The notes: generated by a model from the letters alone, not told the origin. A DNA stretch of 38,871 bases from an uncultured Prevotellaceae bacterium (GCA_946185225.1 CAMHIM010000007.1:1-38871); one strand, 5' to 3'; counted from the stretch's first letter, positions 27,636 through 38,054 are shown. Translations and numbers: made by a program.

Positions 27636-29771
27636 TTAATACCAGTCCTCGGCAAACTGCTGGTTGTCCAGGACACTGGTAGGTACGAGTTCCACGAAGT
27701 CCAGTCCGACAGGGTTCGTCAGCTGCTGGTTGTTCAGGGTCTTGATGCGCAGCCAGTTCTCGTTGCCTTGCTTCAGTTCCACACGTCCCAGCACATAGCG
27801 GATAGTATAGCTACCCGTTCCATACTCAAAGCGACAGGTCTGCTCGGGGTTGTCGTAGGTCAGTCGGTGATAACTGTTCGGTCCGCGCATGTAGCCGTGG
27901 TTGTACATGGCAATGTCCGATGCCAATCCTTTGTCATCCTCGTTCCATGCGTCGGTCAGGCCAATGCGTGGGTCTTCTACGTCAATGGTAGCATCGAAAG
28001 GCAGTCCCAAGGGTCGCATGTCGGCGATGTTCGACGAGGATCCTATATAGTACTGCATGAAGGAGCCATAGCTCATCGGTGCATAGACGACACGGATCTC
28101 ATACACATCCGACGGGACGGGAGGCAGTTTGAAAGCGAAGTCGTAACGTCCCCAGAACTGCATCTGGTCAGCCTGATAGCAGCGCCAGGCGCCACGGGTA
28201 CAGTAGGCCAGGCAGATGTAGGGGTCTTCCTCATAATAGACGATGTTCTCAAAGGCATGCTTGGGGATGCCTACACGCGAACCGCTGCCTGTGGGGAAGT
28301 TGCTGGACTCCCAGTAACGGTAGCTGTTGTTGATGAGTTCGGGGAAGAGCGAGGTACAGTTGATGCGCATACGCTCATGCAGGACTCCGTCAGGTACCAT
28401 TTGGTCATACACCAGCATGCCCTTGATAGGATGGATATATGCATTCGTAGCCGCGATGGTGTTCTTACGGTCCACCTCCACGCCTCTTCTGACCAGCTCG
28501 TGGTTCGTACCCATCGTACCCACCTCGTTGGTCAGCGTATTAAACGTCTGATAGCGGTTGATGAGCAGAGTCTTTCCCGAACCTTCGCTGACGGGCTCCC
28601 ATATCTTCATGACGGTATGGGGAAGCATGGTCTCATAGTAGTCATAGGGGTCGGCATCCGGCGTATAGTTCCATGACGAGTGCGAGCCCTTCTCAAAGAC
28701 GAGCTGGTTAGCCGCCATCCTGGCCTTGATGATGTGATAGGCCACGAACATGTTCAGCGTATTGAAGCGGTTGGTGTAGTCGTTGCCGGTACTGATGGTA
28801 ATCTTGTCACTGTTTTCACTGACGTAGTCATACCATTCCCCACAATTGCCGTATTCCTTGTTGGCGTATTCAATAAGGTCTTCGATGCTGTGGATGCCAT
28901 TTGCTGCCATGACAGCATCTGACTCGGCAAAGATGGTATAGCCGATCTTGTAGTTGTCAATCTTACCGGTGGTGTTAGGACCGGAAGCCGGCCAGATGGA
29001 GCCTACACTGTTCTGGTTGTCACGCAACAACTGTTTGAACTCAAGCGGTCCGTCTTTCTTCGTTTTGGTCAGCGAGTCACAAAGTCCCGTCATCTTGAGT
29101 GCCTGACTGAAGATTGAGAAGTCAGCATTGTGCTCCAGCATATAGTCAGTGAAGTGTGCCGTACGCGGGATGACATTGTCCAGGCGGTGTACGAGTCCGT
29201 TGACCGTCTCGTGGTCAGAGTCCAGGATGGTAGCCTTGTTGCCGAGTACGGTCTCACCCGTATCCGAAGAGTAGGAGAACTCATATCCCAGCATGGTGAG
29301 CACCTGTCCCGTACCAGTCATTGACACCAGGTTGTTGTAGGTGGTGGTGATGTGGTACTGGGCAATGGCCAGACAGAGGCTGTCACTGAGCCATTTCAGT
29401 TTCTGTTCGTCAGTCTGACTGTCAAAGTCTGCCGACACACCTTCCGGCTGCCGCATACCATTATGAGGTATGACAGCCTCCGGGTCGTTGTAGAGACTGT
29501 CGACATAGTAGGCCACACCCTCGTTGACGGGAGCAAAGCAGGTATAATGTCCGTAGGCAGCCATCATAGCGTCGTAGTCGACACGCGAGAGGATGTAGTT
29601 AAAGGCCGTCAGCGACTTGTCCTTCGCAATGAACGACTCAATCGTTTCCCCGGTGAACGTGTAGAGGTCCGATTCGTCAGGTTCGGGGTTACAGGCCGTC
29701 ATCGTCATTGCCAGCACAGCGGCTCCGGCGATGAGTGTCTGTCGTATCATGTTCTTGATATTCATTATCAT
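27636..29771 (-). CDS. Fasciclin (FAS1)-domain lipoprotein
   Basis: 711 aa; lipobox MTAC; FAS1-like TAFNYILSRVDYDAMMAAYGHYTCFAPVNEGVAYYVDSLY, VNGLVHRLDNVIPR. Confidence 0.83.
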   Translation of the reverse strand: MIMNIKNMIRQTLIAGAAVLAMTMTACNPEPDESDLYTFTGETIESFIAKDKSLTAFNYILSRVDYDAMMAAYGHYTCFAPVNEGVAYYVDSLYNDPEAVIPHNGMRQPEGVSADFDSQTDEQKLKWLSDSLCLAIAQYHITTTYNNLVSMTGTGQVLTMLGYEFSYSSDTGETVLGNKATILDSDHETVNGLVHRLDNVIPRTAHFTDYMLEHNADFSIFSQALKMTGLCDSLTKTKKDGPLEFKQLLRDNQNSVGSIWPASGPNTTGKIDNYKIGYTIFAESDAVMAANGIHSIEDLIEYANKEYGNCGEWYDYVSENSDKITISTGNDYTNRFNTLNMFVAYHIIKARMAANQLVFEKGSHSSWNYTPDADPYDYYETMLPHTVMKIWEPVSEGSGKTLLINRYQTFNTLTNEVGTMGTNHELVRRGVEVDRKNTIAATNAYIHPIKGMLVYDQMVPDGVLHERMRINCTSLFPELINNSYRYWESSNFPTGSGSRVGIPKHAFENIVYYEEDPYICLAYCTRGAWRCYQADQMQFWGRYDFAFKLPPVPSDVYEIRVVYAPMSYGSFMQYYIGSSSNIADMRPLGLPFDATIDVEDPRIGLTDAWNEDDKGLASDIAMYNHGYMRGPNSYHRLTYDNPEQTCRFEYGTGSYTIRYVLGRVELKQGNENWLRIKTLNNQQLTNPVGLDFVELVPTSVLDNQQFAEDWY

Positions 29772-29789
29772 ATCGTTAGAAATCCTTGG

Positions 29790-31613
29790 TTAATAGTTCT
29801 TGCCATAATTATTATTAGAGCTATAGGTCGGCATCTGCTTGAGCACGGGGCAAACCTTCAGGTCTGACTCGTTCACCGGCAGGTATAGCGTCGGCTCAGT
29901 GTCCATCTTGCTGACCACAGCGTCTCCCTTGGTTGACAGCTTGCGTTTCACCAGTTTCAGCATGTCTTCACTGGTCTTCGGGTAGTCACTGCCCTGGTTT
30001 GCCAGTATCGTGCTGTAGTCTACACCCTCCACATGGCGGTAGTTGTAACGCAGCAGGTCGTACCAGCGCTTGCCCTCGAAGGCCAGCTCACGGGCACGCT
30101 CCTCAAGCACCAGCACCTCCATGTCCTTCTTCTTATAGTTGTCCCAGGTCATGGAGTCTGTCGGTGTCTCCAGCGAACGGGCATTCACCACGCGCACCAG
30201 GTTAAAGGCCTCCCGCAGCCGGGGGTTCTCCGTAGTAGTGGTCGTAGCAGTCTCTTCCTCCTCGTCAGCAGCATTCTCCATCTGGGCCAGGGCCACCAGC
30301 GCCTCAGCCTTCATCAGCATGATGTCTGACAGGCGATAGACCATGTAGTTCTGCTGGTAGCCCGTAGAATTCCATGAGCGGTTCTTTTCTTCATAGCTAC
30401 TGGTGGTCGAACTGGGTACGTAGCCATAGCTGTTCGAGACGAATTTGCGGATTTCCAGTACCGAGAACTCATCCACGCTCTGGTCTTTGTTGTAGGTTGA
30501 CATGAATCCGCGCCAGTCCGTCACCTTCGGGTCTGTGAACACTGAACCGTCTTCGCCATACATATAGATTTTGGAGGCATAGAGGTATGGTGATGCATTG
30601 CCAGAACTGATACGGTTGTAGTACTGACAGAGAGCCTGACAGCCGTCGTTCGAGTTTATCTGCAGTTCCAAGATGCTCTCCTCGGCATTCTGATAGATGA
30701 ACAGGTCGCGGAACGAAGTAGCCCCGTCGCTCAACCAGTAGTCTTGGGTCCCGGTGGTTCCTCCGGTACTGGAGTGCTGCTCTTTCTTAGACGCGATGAC
30801 CTTGTCACAGTAGGCAATAGCCTGTTCGTAGTCACTGCTGCTGTGCAGCACGCTGCCGCGCCAGAGGTAGATGTCGGCCAGCAAGGCCTGGATGGCATCC
30901 TTGGTGAAGTAGCCCACCCTGCGCCAGTCATTATAGGCGCTGGCCTTCACTGCATTGGACTCAGCCGTGAGGAGGTCGTCGATACAGTGCTGGAGCACTG
31001 TTGCCGGAGCCGACTGTGCGATATTGCGGTTCTGGCTGCTGCTCATGAATGCCTCCGCCGTATAGGGCACGTCACGGAAGTTTCTTACCAGATAGAAGTA
31101 GCACAGGGCGCGGAGAGCCAGCATCTGTGAGCAGTGTGCCAGATAGTCTCCCTTGGTGTACGACGGGTCCTCCCCCATCACCGACTCAGCCTTTTTCAGT
31201 ACGATATTACAGCTGTTGATGGTCGTGTAGAGGGGCCCCCAGTTGACGAACTGGTTGTCCGTCTGGATATTGGCCAGATTGATGTCGCGGAGATCCTCCA
31301 TGAGGGTTCCCGTAATCTTAGTGTTGGGGATGAGCTCGTCCGAGCGCAGTCCTCCCCAGACAAGAAGCTTCGAGACGACGTTGTCGGCAATCATGTTCAG
31401 ATAGGCACCGTTCACCATCAGCTCTACGTCGGCCTTCTTCTTCCAGAAGTCCTCATCGACCGTCATGTCGTCCGGCAGGATAATCGTATCCACACAGGAG
31501 GTGAGTGTCGGAGCGAGGAACAGTGAGGCAAAGACCAGGGCCATGGTGCCCCGTCGTGCCGTTCTTACCTTATTATAAATTGATGTCTTCATAACTATTC
31601 TTTCTTCGTTCAA
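29790..31613 (-). CDS. SusD/RagB-family lipoprotein (start possibly 31592)
   Basis: 607 aa; lipobox LTSC; SusD features (LRALCYFYLVRNFRDVPYTAEA, ERARELAFEGKRWYDLLRYNYRH). Confidence 0.93.
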   Translation of the reverse strand: MNEERIVMKTSIYNKVRTARRGTMALVFASLFLAPTLTSCVDTIILPDDMTVDEDFWKKKADVELMVNGAYLNMIADNVVSKLLVWGGLRSDELIPNTKITGTLMEDLRDINLANIQTDNQFVNWGPLYTTINSCNIVLKKAESVMGEDPSYTKGDYLAHCSQMLALRALCYFYLVRNFRDVPYTAEAFMSSSQNRNIAQSAPATVLQHCIDDLLTAESNAVKASAYNDWRRVGYFTKDAIQALLADIYLWRGSVLHSSSDYEQAIAYCDKVIASKKEQHSSTGGTTGTQDYWLSDGATSFRDLFIYQNAEESILELQINSNDGCQALCQYYNRISSGNASPYLYASKIYMYGEDGSVFTDPKVTDWRGFMSTYNKDQSVDEFSVLEIRKFVSNSYGYVPSSTTSSYEEKNRSWNSTGYQQNYMVYRLSDIMLMKAEALVALAQMENAADEEEETATTTTTENPRLREAFNLVRVVNARSLETPTDSMTWDNYKKKDMEVLVLEERARELAFEGKRWYDLLRYNYRHVEGVDYSTILANQGSDYPKTSEDMLKLVKRKLSTKGDAVVSKMDTEPTLYLPVNESDLKVCPVLKQMPTYSSNNNYGKNY

Positions 31614-31627
31614 TCATGTTTTATTCC

Positions 31628-34600
31628 TCAGAATCCGACAGTCAGTGATGCCGTAAAGTCCTTATAACGCGGTGTCGTGCCGTAGTCGGCTGCCACACTG
31701 TAGGCGCCATAGTTGATTTCCGGATCGATGCCGCTGTACTTCGTCCATACAAAGAGGTTGTTGACAGAGATATTTGCTGACAGGCGGGTCAGTCCGAACT
31801 TCTTGATGACCTTGGGGTCGAAGTTATAGCCGAGATTCAGGTTGTTGAAACGGACATAGCCGGCATCTTCGACATAGCGGCTGGAAGCCTGTACGTTGTA
31901 GGCCGTATTGTACATGGCACGCGGAATGGGTGTCACGTCGCCGTCCTTACGCCAGCGGTAGTTCACCGTGGCACACTGGTTATACGTGTCGTACATCTTC
32001 TCCAGGTTCTGACGGGTAGTGTTCATGACTTTCTGTCCGAGTCGATAGGTGAAGCGCGTCTGCAGACTCCAGCGTCCGTAGCGGAACTTGAAGTTGAAAC
32101 CGCCCTGGAGCTTAGGCAGTGAGTTGCCCAGATAGACGATGTCCAGTTCGTTAATCTGTCCGTCCTTGTTGATATCCTCGTAGATGGCATCACCGCCATC
32201 GAACTCGTAGGTCGTGCTGGGGTTACCGTTGTTGTTTACATAATTCAGCACGACTCGCTTCGGGTGTCCCTGGTCGTCCATGAGCACCTGTCCGTTGGAC
32301 TTAAGCACCACGGGGAATGTCTTTCCCTCAGCCAGCAGTCTGTTGATTTCAGCTTCGTAGGTAGCAGCGTCCCAGTTGTTTTCCTTCTGCAGGTCTTCCA
32401 GATAGCCGTAGGTATACTGGAAGACGCCCTTGTAGCGGTAGCCATAGATGGAACCAAGGGCATTGTTCAGCTGGATACGCATAGGCCAGTTGCCGTACTG
32501 TGTGACATTCCATGGCTTGCCCTGACTTCTTGCATTGTAGTTGGCATACAGGGTATTGATAGACTCCAGCACGCTCTCGTCCATCTCCTTGATGAGGTTC
32601 GAGTACTGTGCCACATTGAAACCGAAGTCCATGGAGAACTTACCTATCTTGATAAGGTTCTTTCCGTTAACCTGGACGTCATAACCGGTATTGGTCATGC
32701 GGCCGATGTTCATCGATGACAGCGACGTATAGCCTACCATGGAGGGGATGGCCACGCCCGACATCAGGTTGTCGCGGATATCGGCGTACTCGAGGTCGAA
32801 GTCTACCTCAATCTTATCGTCGAAGAGTCCCAGGTTGACACCGAAGTTATAGCCGTACTTCTTCTCCGGTTTCAGGTCGTCAAGCTTCAGGCCAGAGAGA
32901 TAGTAGGTTGGCTGTGTATTGACGTTCAGCGGTGTACCGCTCTCACTCATGCCGCCGCTACCATAGTTCCTTGACGAGTAGTACTGGTTATAGAAGATAT
33001 AGTTGGAACGCGGTGGATTACCTGTCAAACCCCATGAGGCGCGCAGACCGAGCATGGAGAGCCAGTTGCCCTTGATTTTAGCCATGAACGGCTCATCGCT
33101 GATGTTATAGCGCAGCGAGACAGCCGGGTAGAGCATCCATTTGTGGTCAGGTCCGAACCTGGAGTTACCGTCAGCGGTCAGTGAGAAGCCGAGGCTGTAA
33201 CGGCCGTCCTTGTAGGAGAGGTGTCCGTTATAGACGGCCCTCTGGTCGGCCGACCGTGAGTTGCCGCTGCTCAAGGCCTTCAACCAGGCATACTCAGAAG
33301 AAGAGATGATGCCGGTAGGCAGGTTGTTCATCGAGTTTGACTGGGAGGTTTTCCTGAATGTGTGCATCTCATACTGTACGAGCATCGATGACGACCAGTC
33401 CTTATTCTTGAAGGCCGGAGTGTACGTCAGTTTCACCTTTCCGCCAATCTTGATACTATTGGTCTCCGAGTTGCTGCTCAGGTTGTACGAGCCGCTAGTC
33501 CAGTTCTCGGTAGAAAGGGCAGCCGGATAGTAGGAAGGATAGCTGCCTGCAAAGATGTCGAAGTCCACACGTCCGTTGAACGTCAGTCGGCTCTTGTCGT
33601 TCTCCACGCCCAGCAGCTCATAGTTGATGCTGAAGTCCGGAGTGAGTCGGAAGGTCTTGTCACGCTTCCACGCCAGATTGGCAATGGCCACAGGGTTGCC
33701 CAGGGCCTTGATGGCGCGCAACTCATAGGACGAGTAGTTGCCGTCGGCCGGTGTATGAGTATTGTCACTGGGATTCATGATGTAGAAGTCGTCCGTATCA
33801 GAGCCGTCTGCATTCTGCCTGTAGATGGCCATGTTGGGAGCCGTCTTCATGGCAATACTGAGCAGGTCAGAGTAGTTTGCCCTGTGATCGGTGTAGGTCA
33901 GGCCGAAGTTGGTAGAGAAGCGGATGCGGTCACTGACATTATAGTCCAGTGCCAGACGGGTGGTGAATCGGTCGAATCCGTCTTTGATGATAGAGCCCGA
34001 CTGCTTGTTGTAGCCCGCCGTGATGTTGAAGGTAGCCTTCTGTCCGCCACCGCTCAGGCTGAGGAAGTACTCATGCTCCAGACCGAATTGCTTGACAGCC
34101 TTCACCCAGTCGGTATTATTGTTCCAGTTCTCGTATTCTGCCCACGAACGGTCGTAGTTCAGCTCGGCAATATTGGTGGTGGCATCCGACACCTGTCCGG
34201 GGTTGTAGAACTCCTCCTTCATCAGCATGGAGTACTCGTCACCGTTAAGCAGTTTGTAGCCCTCGGGCTGCCAGGTACCCTTCAGTTTATAAGAGAAGGT
34301 GACACGTGGTTTTCCGCGTGCGCCGCGCTTGGTGGTGATGAGGAGCACACCATTGGCGCCCTTCGAGCCATAGATAGAGGTGGCAGCAGCGTCCTTCAGG
34401 ACGGTGATGGAGGCAATATCCTGCACGTTCACCGAGAGCAGCGAGGCATACTGTTCCTCCGTAGCACTGGCAAAGTCGAAGTTCTCGTCGGGGTTCTCAA
34501 ATTCCTTGTCGTCAACTACAATCAGCGGGTTGGCGTTACCCGTGATGGTCGAGACACCATTCAGACGCATCTGTGTACCAGAAGCCAGGTTACCGGAGTT

Positions 34601-35086
34601 GGACACGATGTCCAGACCGGCAATCTCACCCTGCAGGGCCTCGTCGGCCGAAGTGAAGGAAAGACCCTCGATGTTCTCCATGTTCATGGTCTGCTGAGAG
34701 GTGGTAATCTCCTTCTTCTGAATCATCAGACCGCCGGAGTTTCCGCGGCGTCCCTTGACGGTGACCTCCTTCAGCGTGGTGTTCTCCGACTCCAGTCTGA
34801 CCTTGAAGACGGTCTGCGAACCGATGTTCATGACCTTAGTTTTATCGCCGACATAGGAGAATCTCAGCTTGTTCTTGGTACTCTTCACCTGCATGGAGAA
34901 GTTACCGTTGAAGTCCGTCGTGGCATTATTCACGATACGGTTGTTGGCATCAATCTCCGAGACGTTACCCATCATGATGGGTCCGTCAGCATCGGTCACG
35001 GTACCGGATATGCGCACTCCCTGCGCCAGCAGCAACTGGCTGACAGCACAGAGAAGCATCGTAAACAGTATTTTCTTTGTTGTCAT
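31628..35086 (-). CDS. SusC/RagA-family TonB-dependent receptor
   Basis: 1152 aa; plug (MRLNGVSTITGNANPLIVVDD; VLKDAAATSIYGSKGANGVLLITTKRG) and barrel. Confidence 0.95.
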   Translation of the reverse strand: MTTKKILFTMLLCAVSQLLLAQGVRISGTVTDADGPIMMGNVSEIDANNRIVNNATTDFNGNFSMQVKSTKNKLRFSYVGDKTKVMNIGSQTVFKVRLESENTTLKEVTVKGRRGNSGGLMIQKKEITTSQQTMNMENIEGLSFTSADEALQGEIAGLDIVSNSGNLASGTQMRLNGVSTITGNANPLIVVDDKEFENPDENFDFASATEEQYASLLSVNVQDIASITVLKDAAATSIYGSKGANGVLLITTKRGARGKPRVTFSYKLKGTWQPEGYKLLNGDEYSMLMKEEFYNPGQVSDATTNIAELNYDRSWAEYENWNNNTDWVKAVKQFGLEHEYFLSLSGGGQKATFNITAGYNKQSGSIIKDGFDRFTTRLALDYNVSDRIRFSTNFGLTYTDHRANYSDLLSIAMKTAPNMAIYRQNADGSDTDDFYIMNPSDNTHTPADGNYSSYELRAIKALGNPVAIANLAWKRDKTFRLTPDFSINYELLGVENDKSRLTFNGRVDFDIFAGSYPSYYPAALSTENWTSGSYNLSSNSETNSIKIGGKVKLTYTPAFKNKDWSSSMLVQYEMHTFRKTSQSNSMNNLPTGIISSSEYAWLKALSSGNSRSADQRAVYNGHLSYKDGRYSLGFSLTADGNSRFGPDHKWMLYPAVSLRYNISDEPFMAKIKGNWLSMLGLRASWGLTGNPPRSNYIFYNQYYSSRNYGSGGMSESGTPLNVNTQPTYYLSGLKLDDLKPEKKYGYNFGVNLGLFDDKIEVDFDLEYADIRDNLMSGVAIPSMVGYTSLSSMNIGRMTNTGYDVQVNGKNLIKIGKFSMDFGFNVAQYSNLIKEMDESVLESINTLYANYNARSQGKPWNVTQYGNWPMRIQLNNALGSIYGYRYKGVFQYTYGYLEDLQKENNWDAATYEAEINRLLAEGKTFPVVLKSNGQVLMDDQGHPKRVVLNYVNNNGNPSTTYEFDGGDAIYEDINKDGQINELDIVYLGNSLPKLQGGFNFKFRYGRWSLQTRFTYRLGQKVMNTTRQNLEKMYDTYNQCATVNYRWRKDGDVTPIPRAMYNTAYNVQASSRYVEDAGYVRFNNLNLGYNFDPKVIKKFGLTRLSANISVNNLFVWTKYSGIDPEINYGAYSVAADYGTTPRYKDFTASLTVGF

Positions 35087-35105
35087 ATCTTTTGACCTGT
35101 TTTAG

Positions 35106-37907
35106 TTACTTATTCTTCGAAGCCTTTCTGCTGCCCTGTTTCCAGGAGATGCCCAGTTTACCTGAGTTCAGCGGTTCAGTGAGTTCGTGGACGACGCAGA
35201 ATGACGTGGTGTAGATGGACGATGCCACGGAGCGTTCTGCGTTGAACCAGTAGTCACGGGCCATGAGGTTGTTCTTCACGGCACCGTTCGTAGCGTCAAT
35301 GAGGTGCTGCGTTCCCTCGCCGTCGGTCACATAGAGTTTCTTGTCGCCGCCGCTGACTTTCACCTCATAGGCCAGTCCGTACTCATTGTTGCTCATGACA
35401 TTGTACTTTCCTGACTTCACCTTGTTGTCAGCAAAGAGCGACGTGTTCTGGAAGTGATAGCGGGCGAAGTCGCTCATCAGTATAATCATATCCTTCACTC
35501 GGTCCTTGTAGTTCTGCAGCTTACTTCCCTCGTACTCGTTGTCGACGGCCTCTTCCATCAGTGCCAGCACCTCGTCCCACGAGGGCAGACCAGCATCATA
35601 GGCCATCTTCATGGCGTCGTTATTGGGGGCATAGAGCGTGTAGTTAAAGGTATTGAACATCTTCACGTTACCGTCCACATCGTCCAGGCTGTTGTTTGTA
35701 GCGCTGTTGGCCTTCTTGTTGGTCTGGGTGAAGATAATGTAGGCATCCATATCGCTGATACCGAAGGCATTGGGATCCTTCGAGATGCCGGCCCACGGCA
35801 GCAGTGTCGTGTTGGAGAAGCCCTTGCAGAACTTCAGGAACTCCGAGAACTGTGGATGGTCGCGCAGCACCTGACTGACGCTGTTACGCGGCGACTCGAT
35901 GACGTGGTTGATGCGGAAGGCGGTACCGTTCTTCTCCTTGTAGACTTTCGTGATAACAGACGGCTCCACGCCGTTGTCAAGCTGCTGACCACTCAGCACC
36001 CGAGCACCCTCGGTGATGCCCGTGAGTTTCACGGCACCACCGTGCTTGGTCTTATAATAGGTATTGTCTCCCAGCACCTCTCCATCATCGAGCACGACGG
36101 TGTGATAGTTCAGGATGTCAATCATCAGCGACTTCCACTGCGAGACATCCACGTTGGCACCGGAGTTCAGCACCGCTCCCACCTCATTGGTGGCGGGGTT
36201 ATAGGCATAGGCCGTACACTTGAGCGGATTGGCCGGAGTCTTGGGGTCGTAGTAGAACTTCAGCACACGCGGCTGGGCGTGCTTGAGATATACAGGGTCG
36301 ATATAATACTTCTCAAAGGCGGCATCGTCGGGAATGAAGAAGCCGTAGTTGGCCTTCATGGCCATGAGGTAATAGTGGAACGAGACACCCAGTTTAGCAT
36401 CGTCCTGCACGGCCCAGTTCATGACGAGCATGTCCGGATAGACCGAAGCGGGAGCCATGACGCTCTGGAACTCGTCCGGTGCAATCATCTCCGTCAGTTT
36501 GTAGATGATGCCGTTGTTGGCAATCTTGATGTCGTATTTACCATCCTCCCTGACGTTCAAGATGTCCAGCGAGATGCCTTTGTATTCGCTGGCATCGCTG
36601 AGGATGGTCGGGAACTTGCTGGGTACGCTTTCCTTGAACGAATCTTCCATAAGGTTCTTCAGGAACTTCGTCAGAATGTCCGGACGCTTGGAGCGCAGCG
36701 AGTCGATGTTCTCCGTCAGATGCTCGACATTATTCTCTGCACCCGTATACTTACCATAGAGGTCAATGAGGTAGGCACCGTCGCCGCCCTCGGTGAAGAA
36801 CTTGATGAAGGCGTCGTCAATAGGCACAAAAATGGTACCGACATCAGAGAGGCTCAGGTCCAGCGTTTCCGACTTATCCTTGTTGCAGTACTGGTTCCAT
36901 CCCGGGTCGAAGGGCAGCAGTTCGCTCACTACGTTGTTGTCCGGGTCCAGGTTCTGACGATGGATGGACTGGTTGTTCAGATAGCGTTTCTCGTATATCA
37001 TGTCGACGGTCGGCATGCCGTTCTGCTCTGCCCATGCGTTGTAGGCATCCGTCAGGCTCTGGTTCTTGTAGGGAGCAGCATAGTACTCCAGGATATGGCT
37101 GAAGTAGGTCGTCTGCTCGTCTTCCAACAGTTCCTGAGCCATGTTTCCCGGAGGAACGATGACATCCTTCATCTGGTGGATATAACCATTCTGACAGGTC
37201 ACGTCGCTCTTCACGATCTGGTCGTCAAAGATGTAGGCCATGCCGTTGCTGTACGGCGTACCGGTAATGATGGCGAAGTCGCTGTTGTCGCCCTGTGTGG
37301 TGATGCCGTTGCTGAGCATGTGCTCACGCGTGAAATGCAGCATCATCGGACGGGAGGCATCGCTCACGACATACATGTCTCCAGCTTCGCGGTAGGGGTC
37401 CCAGTACTTATTGAATTGAGGCATGGCGTCACCGGACTTGATACAGGGGATGGTGTCAATCAGCGACAGGTTTGTCTGGTGCTTCATGGCCATACCCTTC
37501 GCCACCGACGTTGAAGACTGGCTGACGTTCGAGAACATGCCCACCAACAGTGCGTTGTCAAGCATGGAACTGTAGAGCAGCAGCTTCTTCTGTGCCACTG
37601 TCAGTTCACTGTAGTCTTTTACGCCCCACTTGTTTGAACTGAAGAACCGCTTGAAGGCCTCATCATTAGCCGGGAACACAGTCTTCGAACCGGTCCGTGC
37701 CATTACCTCGGTGTAGCCAAGGTCATCGATGAGTTTCAGGTAGTTTCTGAACGTACCCTTCAACGCAGTCGGATTCTTCAATTCCTGATAGATGCTTTCG
37801 TTCAGCCATGAAGGCTTCGAGTCGGCATCCACTGCCTCGTTCTTGTCGACACAGGCAGTCATCAGTCCCGTTAGCACGAGAGAGATACAGAAAATGAGTT
37901 TCTTCAT
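35106..37907 (-). CDS. Large multi-FAS1-domain lipoprotein, first gene of the PUL transcript
   Basis: 933 aa; lipobox LMTAC; FAS1-like segments (FRNYLKLIDDLGYTEVMARTGSKTVFPANDEAFKRFF; GTIFVPIDDAFIKFFTEGG; FNYTLYAPNNDAMKMAYDAGLPS). Confidence 0.83.
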   Translation of the reverse strand: MKKLIFCISLVLTGLMTACVDKNEAVDADSKPSWLNESIYQELKNPTALKGTFRNYLKLIDDLGYTEVMARTGSKTVFPANDEAFKRFFSSNKWGVKDYSELTVAQKKLLLYSSMLDNALLVGMFSNVSQSSTSVAKGMAMKHQTNLSLIDTIPCIKSGDAMPQFNKYWDPYREAGDMYVVSDASRPMMLHFTREHMLSNGITTQGDNSDFAIITGTPYSNGMAYIFDDQIVKSDVTCQNGYIHQMKDVIVPPGNMAQELLEDEQTTYFSHILEYYAAPYKNQSLTDAYNAWAEQNGMPTVDMIYEKRYLNNQSIHRQNLDPDNNVVSELLPFDPGWNQYCNKDKSETLDLSLSDVGTIFVPIDDAFIKFFTEGGDGAYLIDLYGKYTGAENNVEHLTENIDSLRSKRPDILTKFLKNLMEDSFKESVPSKFPTILSDASEYKGISLDILNVREDGKYDIKIANNGIIYKLTEMIAPDEFQSVMAPASVYPDMLVMNWAVQDDAKLGVSFHYYLMAMKANYGFFIPDDAAFEKYYIDPVYLKHAQPRVLKFYYDPKTPANPLKCTAYAYNPATNEVGAVLNSGANVDVSQWKSLMIDILNYHTVVLDDGEVLGDNTYYKTKHGGAVKLTGITEGARVLSGQQLDNGVEPSVITKVYKEKNGTAFRINHVIESPRNSVSQVLRDHPQFSEFLKFCKGFSNTTLLPWAGISKDPNAFGISDMDAYIIFTQTNKKANSATNNSLDDVDGNVKMFNTFNYTLYAPNNDAMKMAYDAGLPSWDEVLALMEEAVDNEYEGSKLQNYKDRVKDMIILMSDFARYHFQNTSLFADNKVKSGKYNVMSNNEYGLAYEVKVSGGDKKLYVTDGEGTQHLIDATNGAVKNNLMARDYWFNAERSVASSIYTTSFCVVHELTEPLNSGKLGISWKQGSRKASKNK

Positions 37908-37958
37908 AAATAGTTATTAGTAATAATTATAATTATAATTTTGTTTTAGCTTACCGAC

Positions 37959-37981
37959 GGGCAGACGCAATGCGCCTACCC
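37959..37981 (-). promoter_or_regulatory. 5'-leader hairpin of the PUL transcript
   Basis: Minus strand GGGTAGGCGC-ATT-GCGTCTGCCC: 10-bp stem with two G-U wobbles, a few nt after the predicted TSS. Confidence 0.5.
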
Positions 37982-37994
37982 TATTTTACGGCTA

Positions 37995-38025
37995 CAAAGA
38001 TAACATTTTTTATTATTCCATCAAA
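37995..38025 (-). promoter_or_regulatory. PUL promoter, Bacteroidota consensus
   Basis: Minus-strand TTTG (38025..38022)-N19-TATCTTTG (38002..37995). Confidence 0.75.
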
Positions 38026-38054
38026 CTTTTTTAGCAGAAACTAAAGTATTTCGC

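Noticed and set aside
33755-35095. 446-aa plus-strand ORF antisense to SusC
   Set aside because: Shadow ORF; the SusC plug and N-domain are unambiguous on the minus strand.
35454-37514. 686-aa plus-strand ORF antisense to the 933-aa FAS1 gene
   Set aside because: Shadow ORF; the opposite strand has signal peptide, lipobox, FAS1 motifs and promoter.
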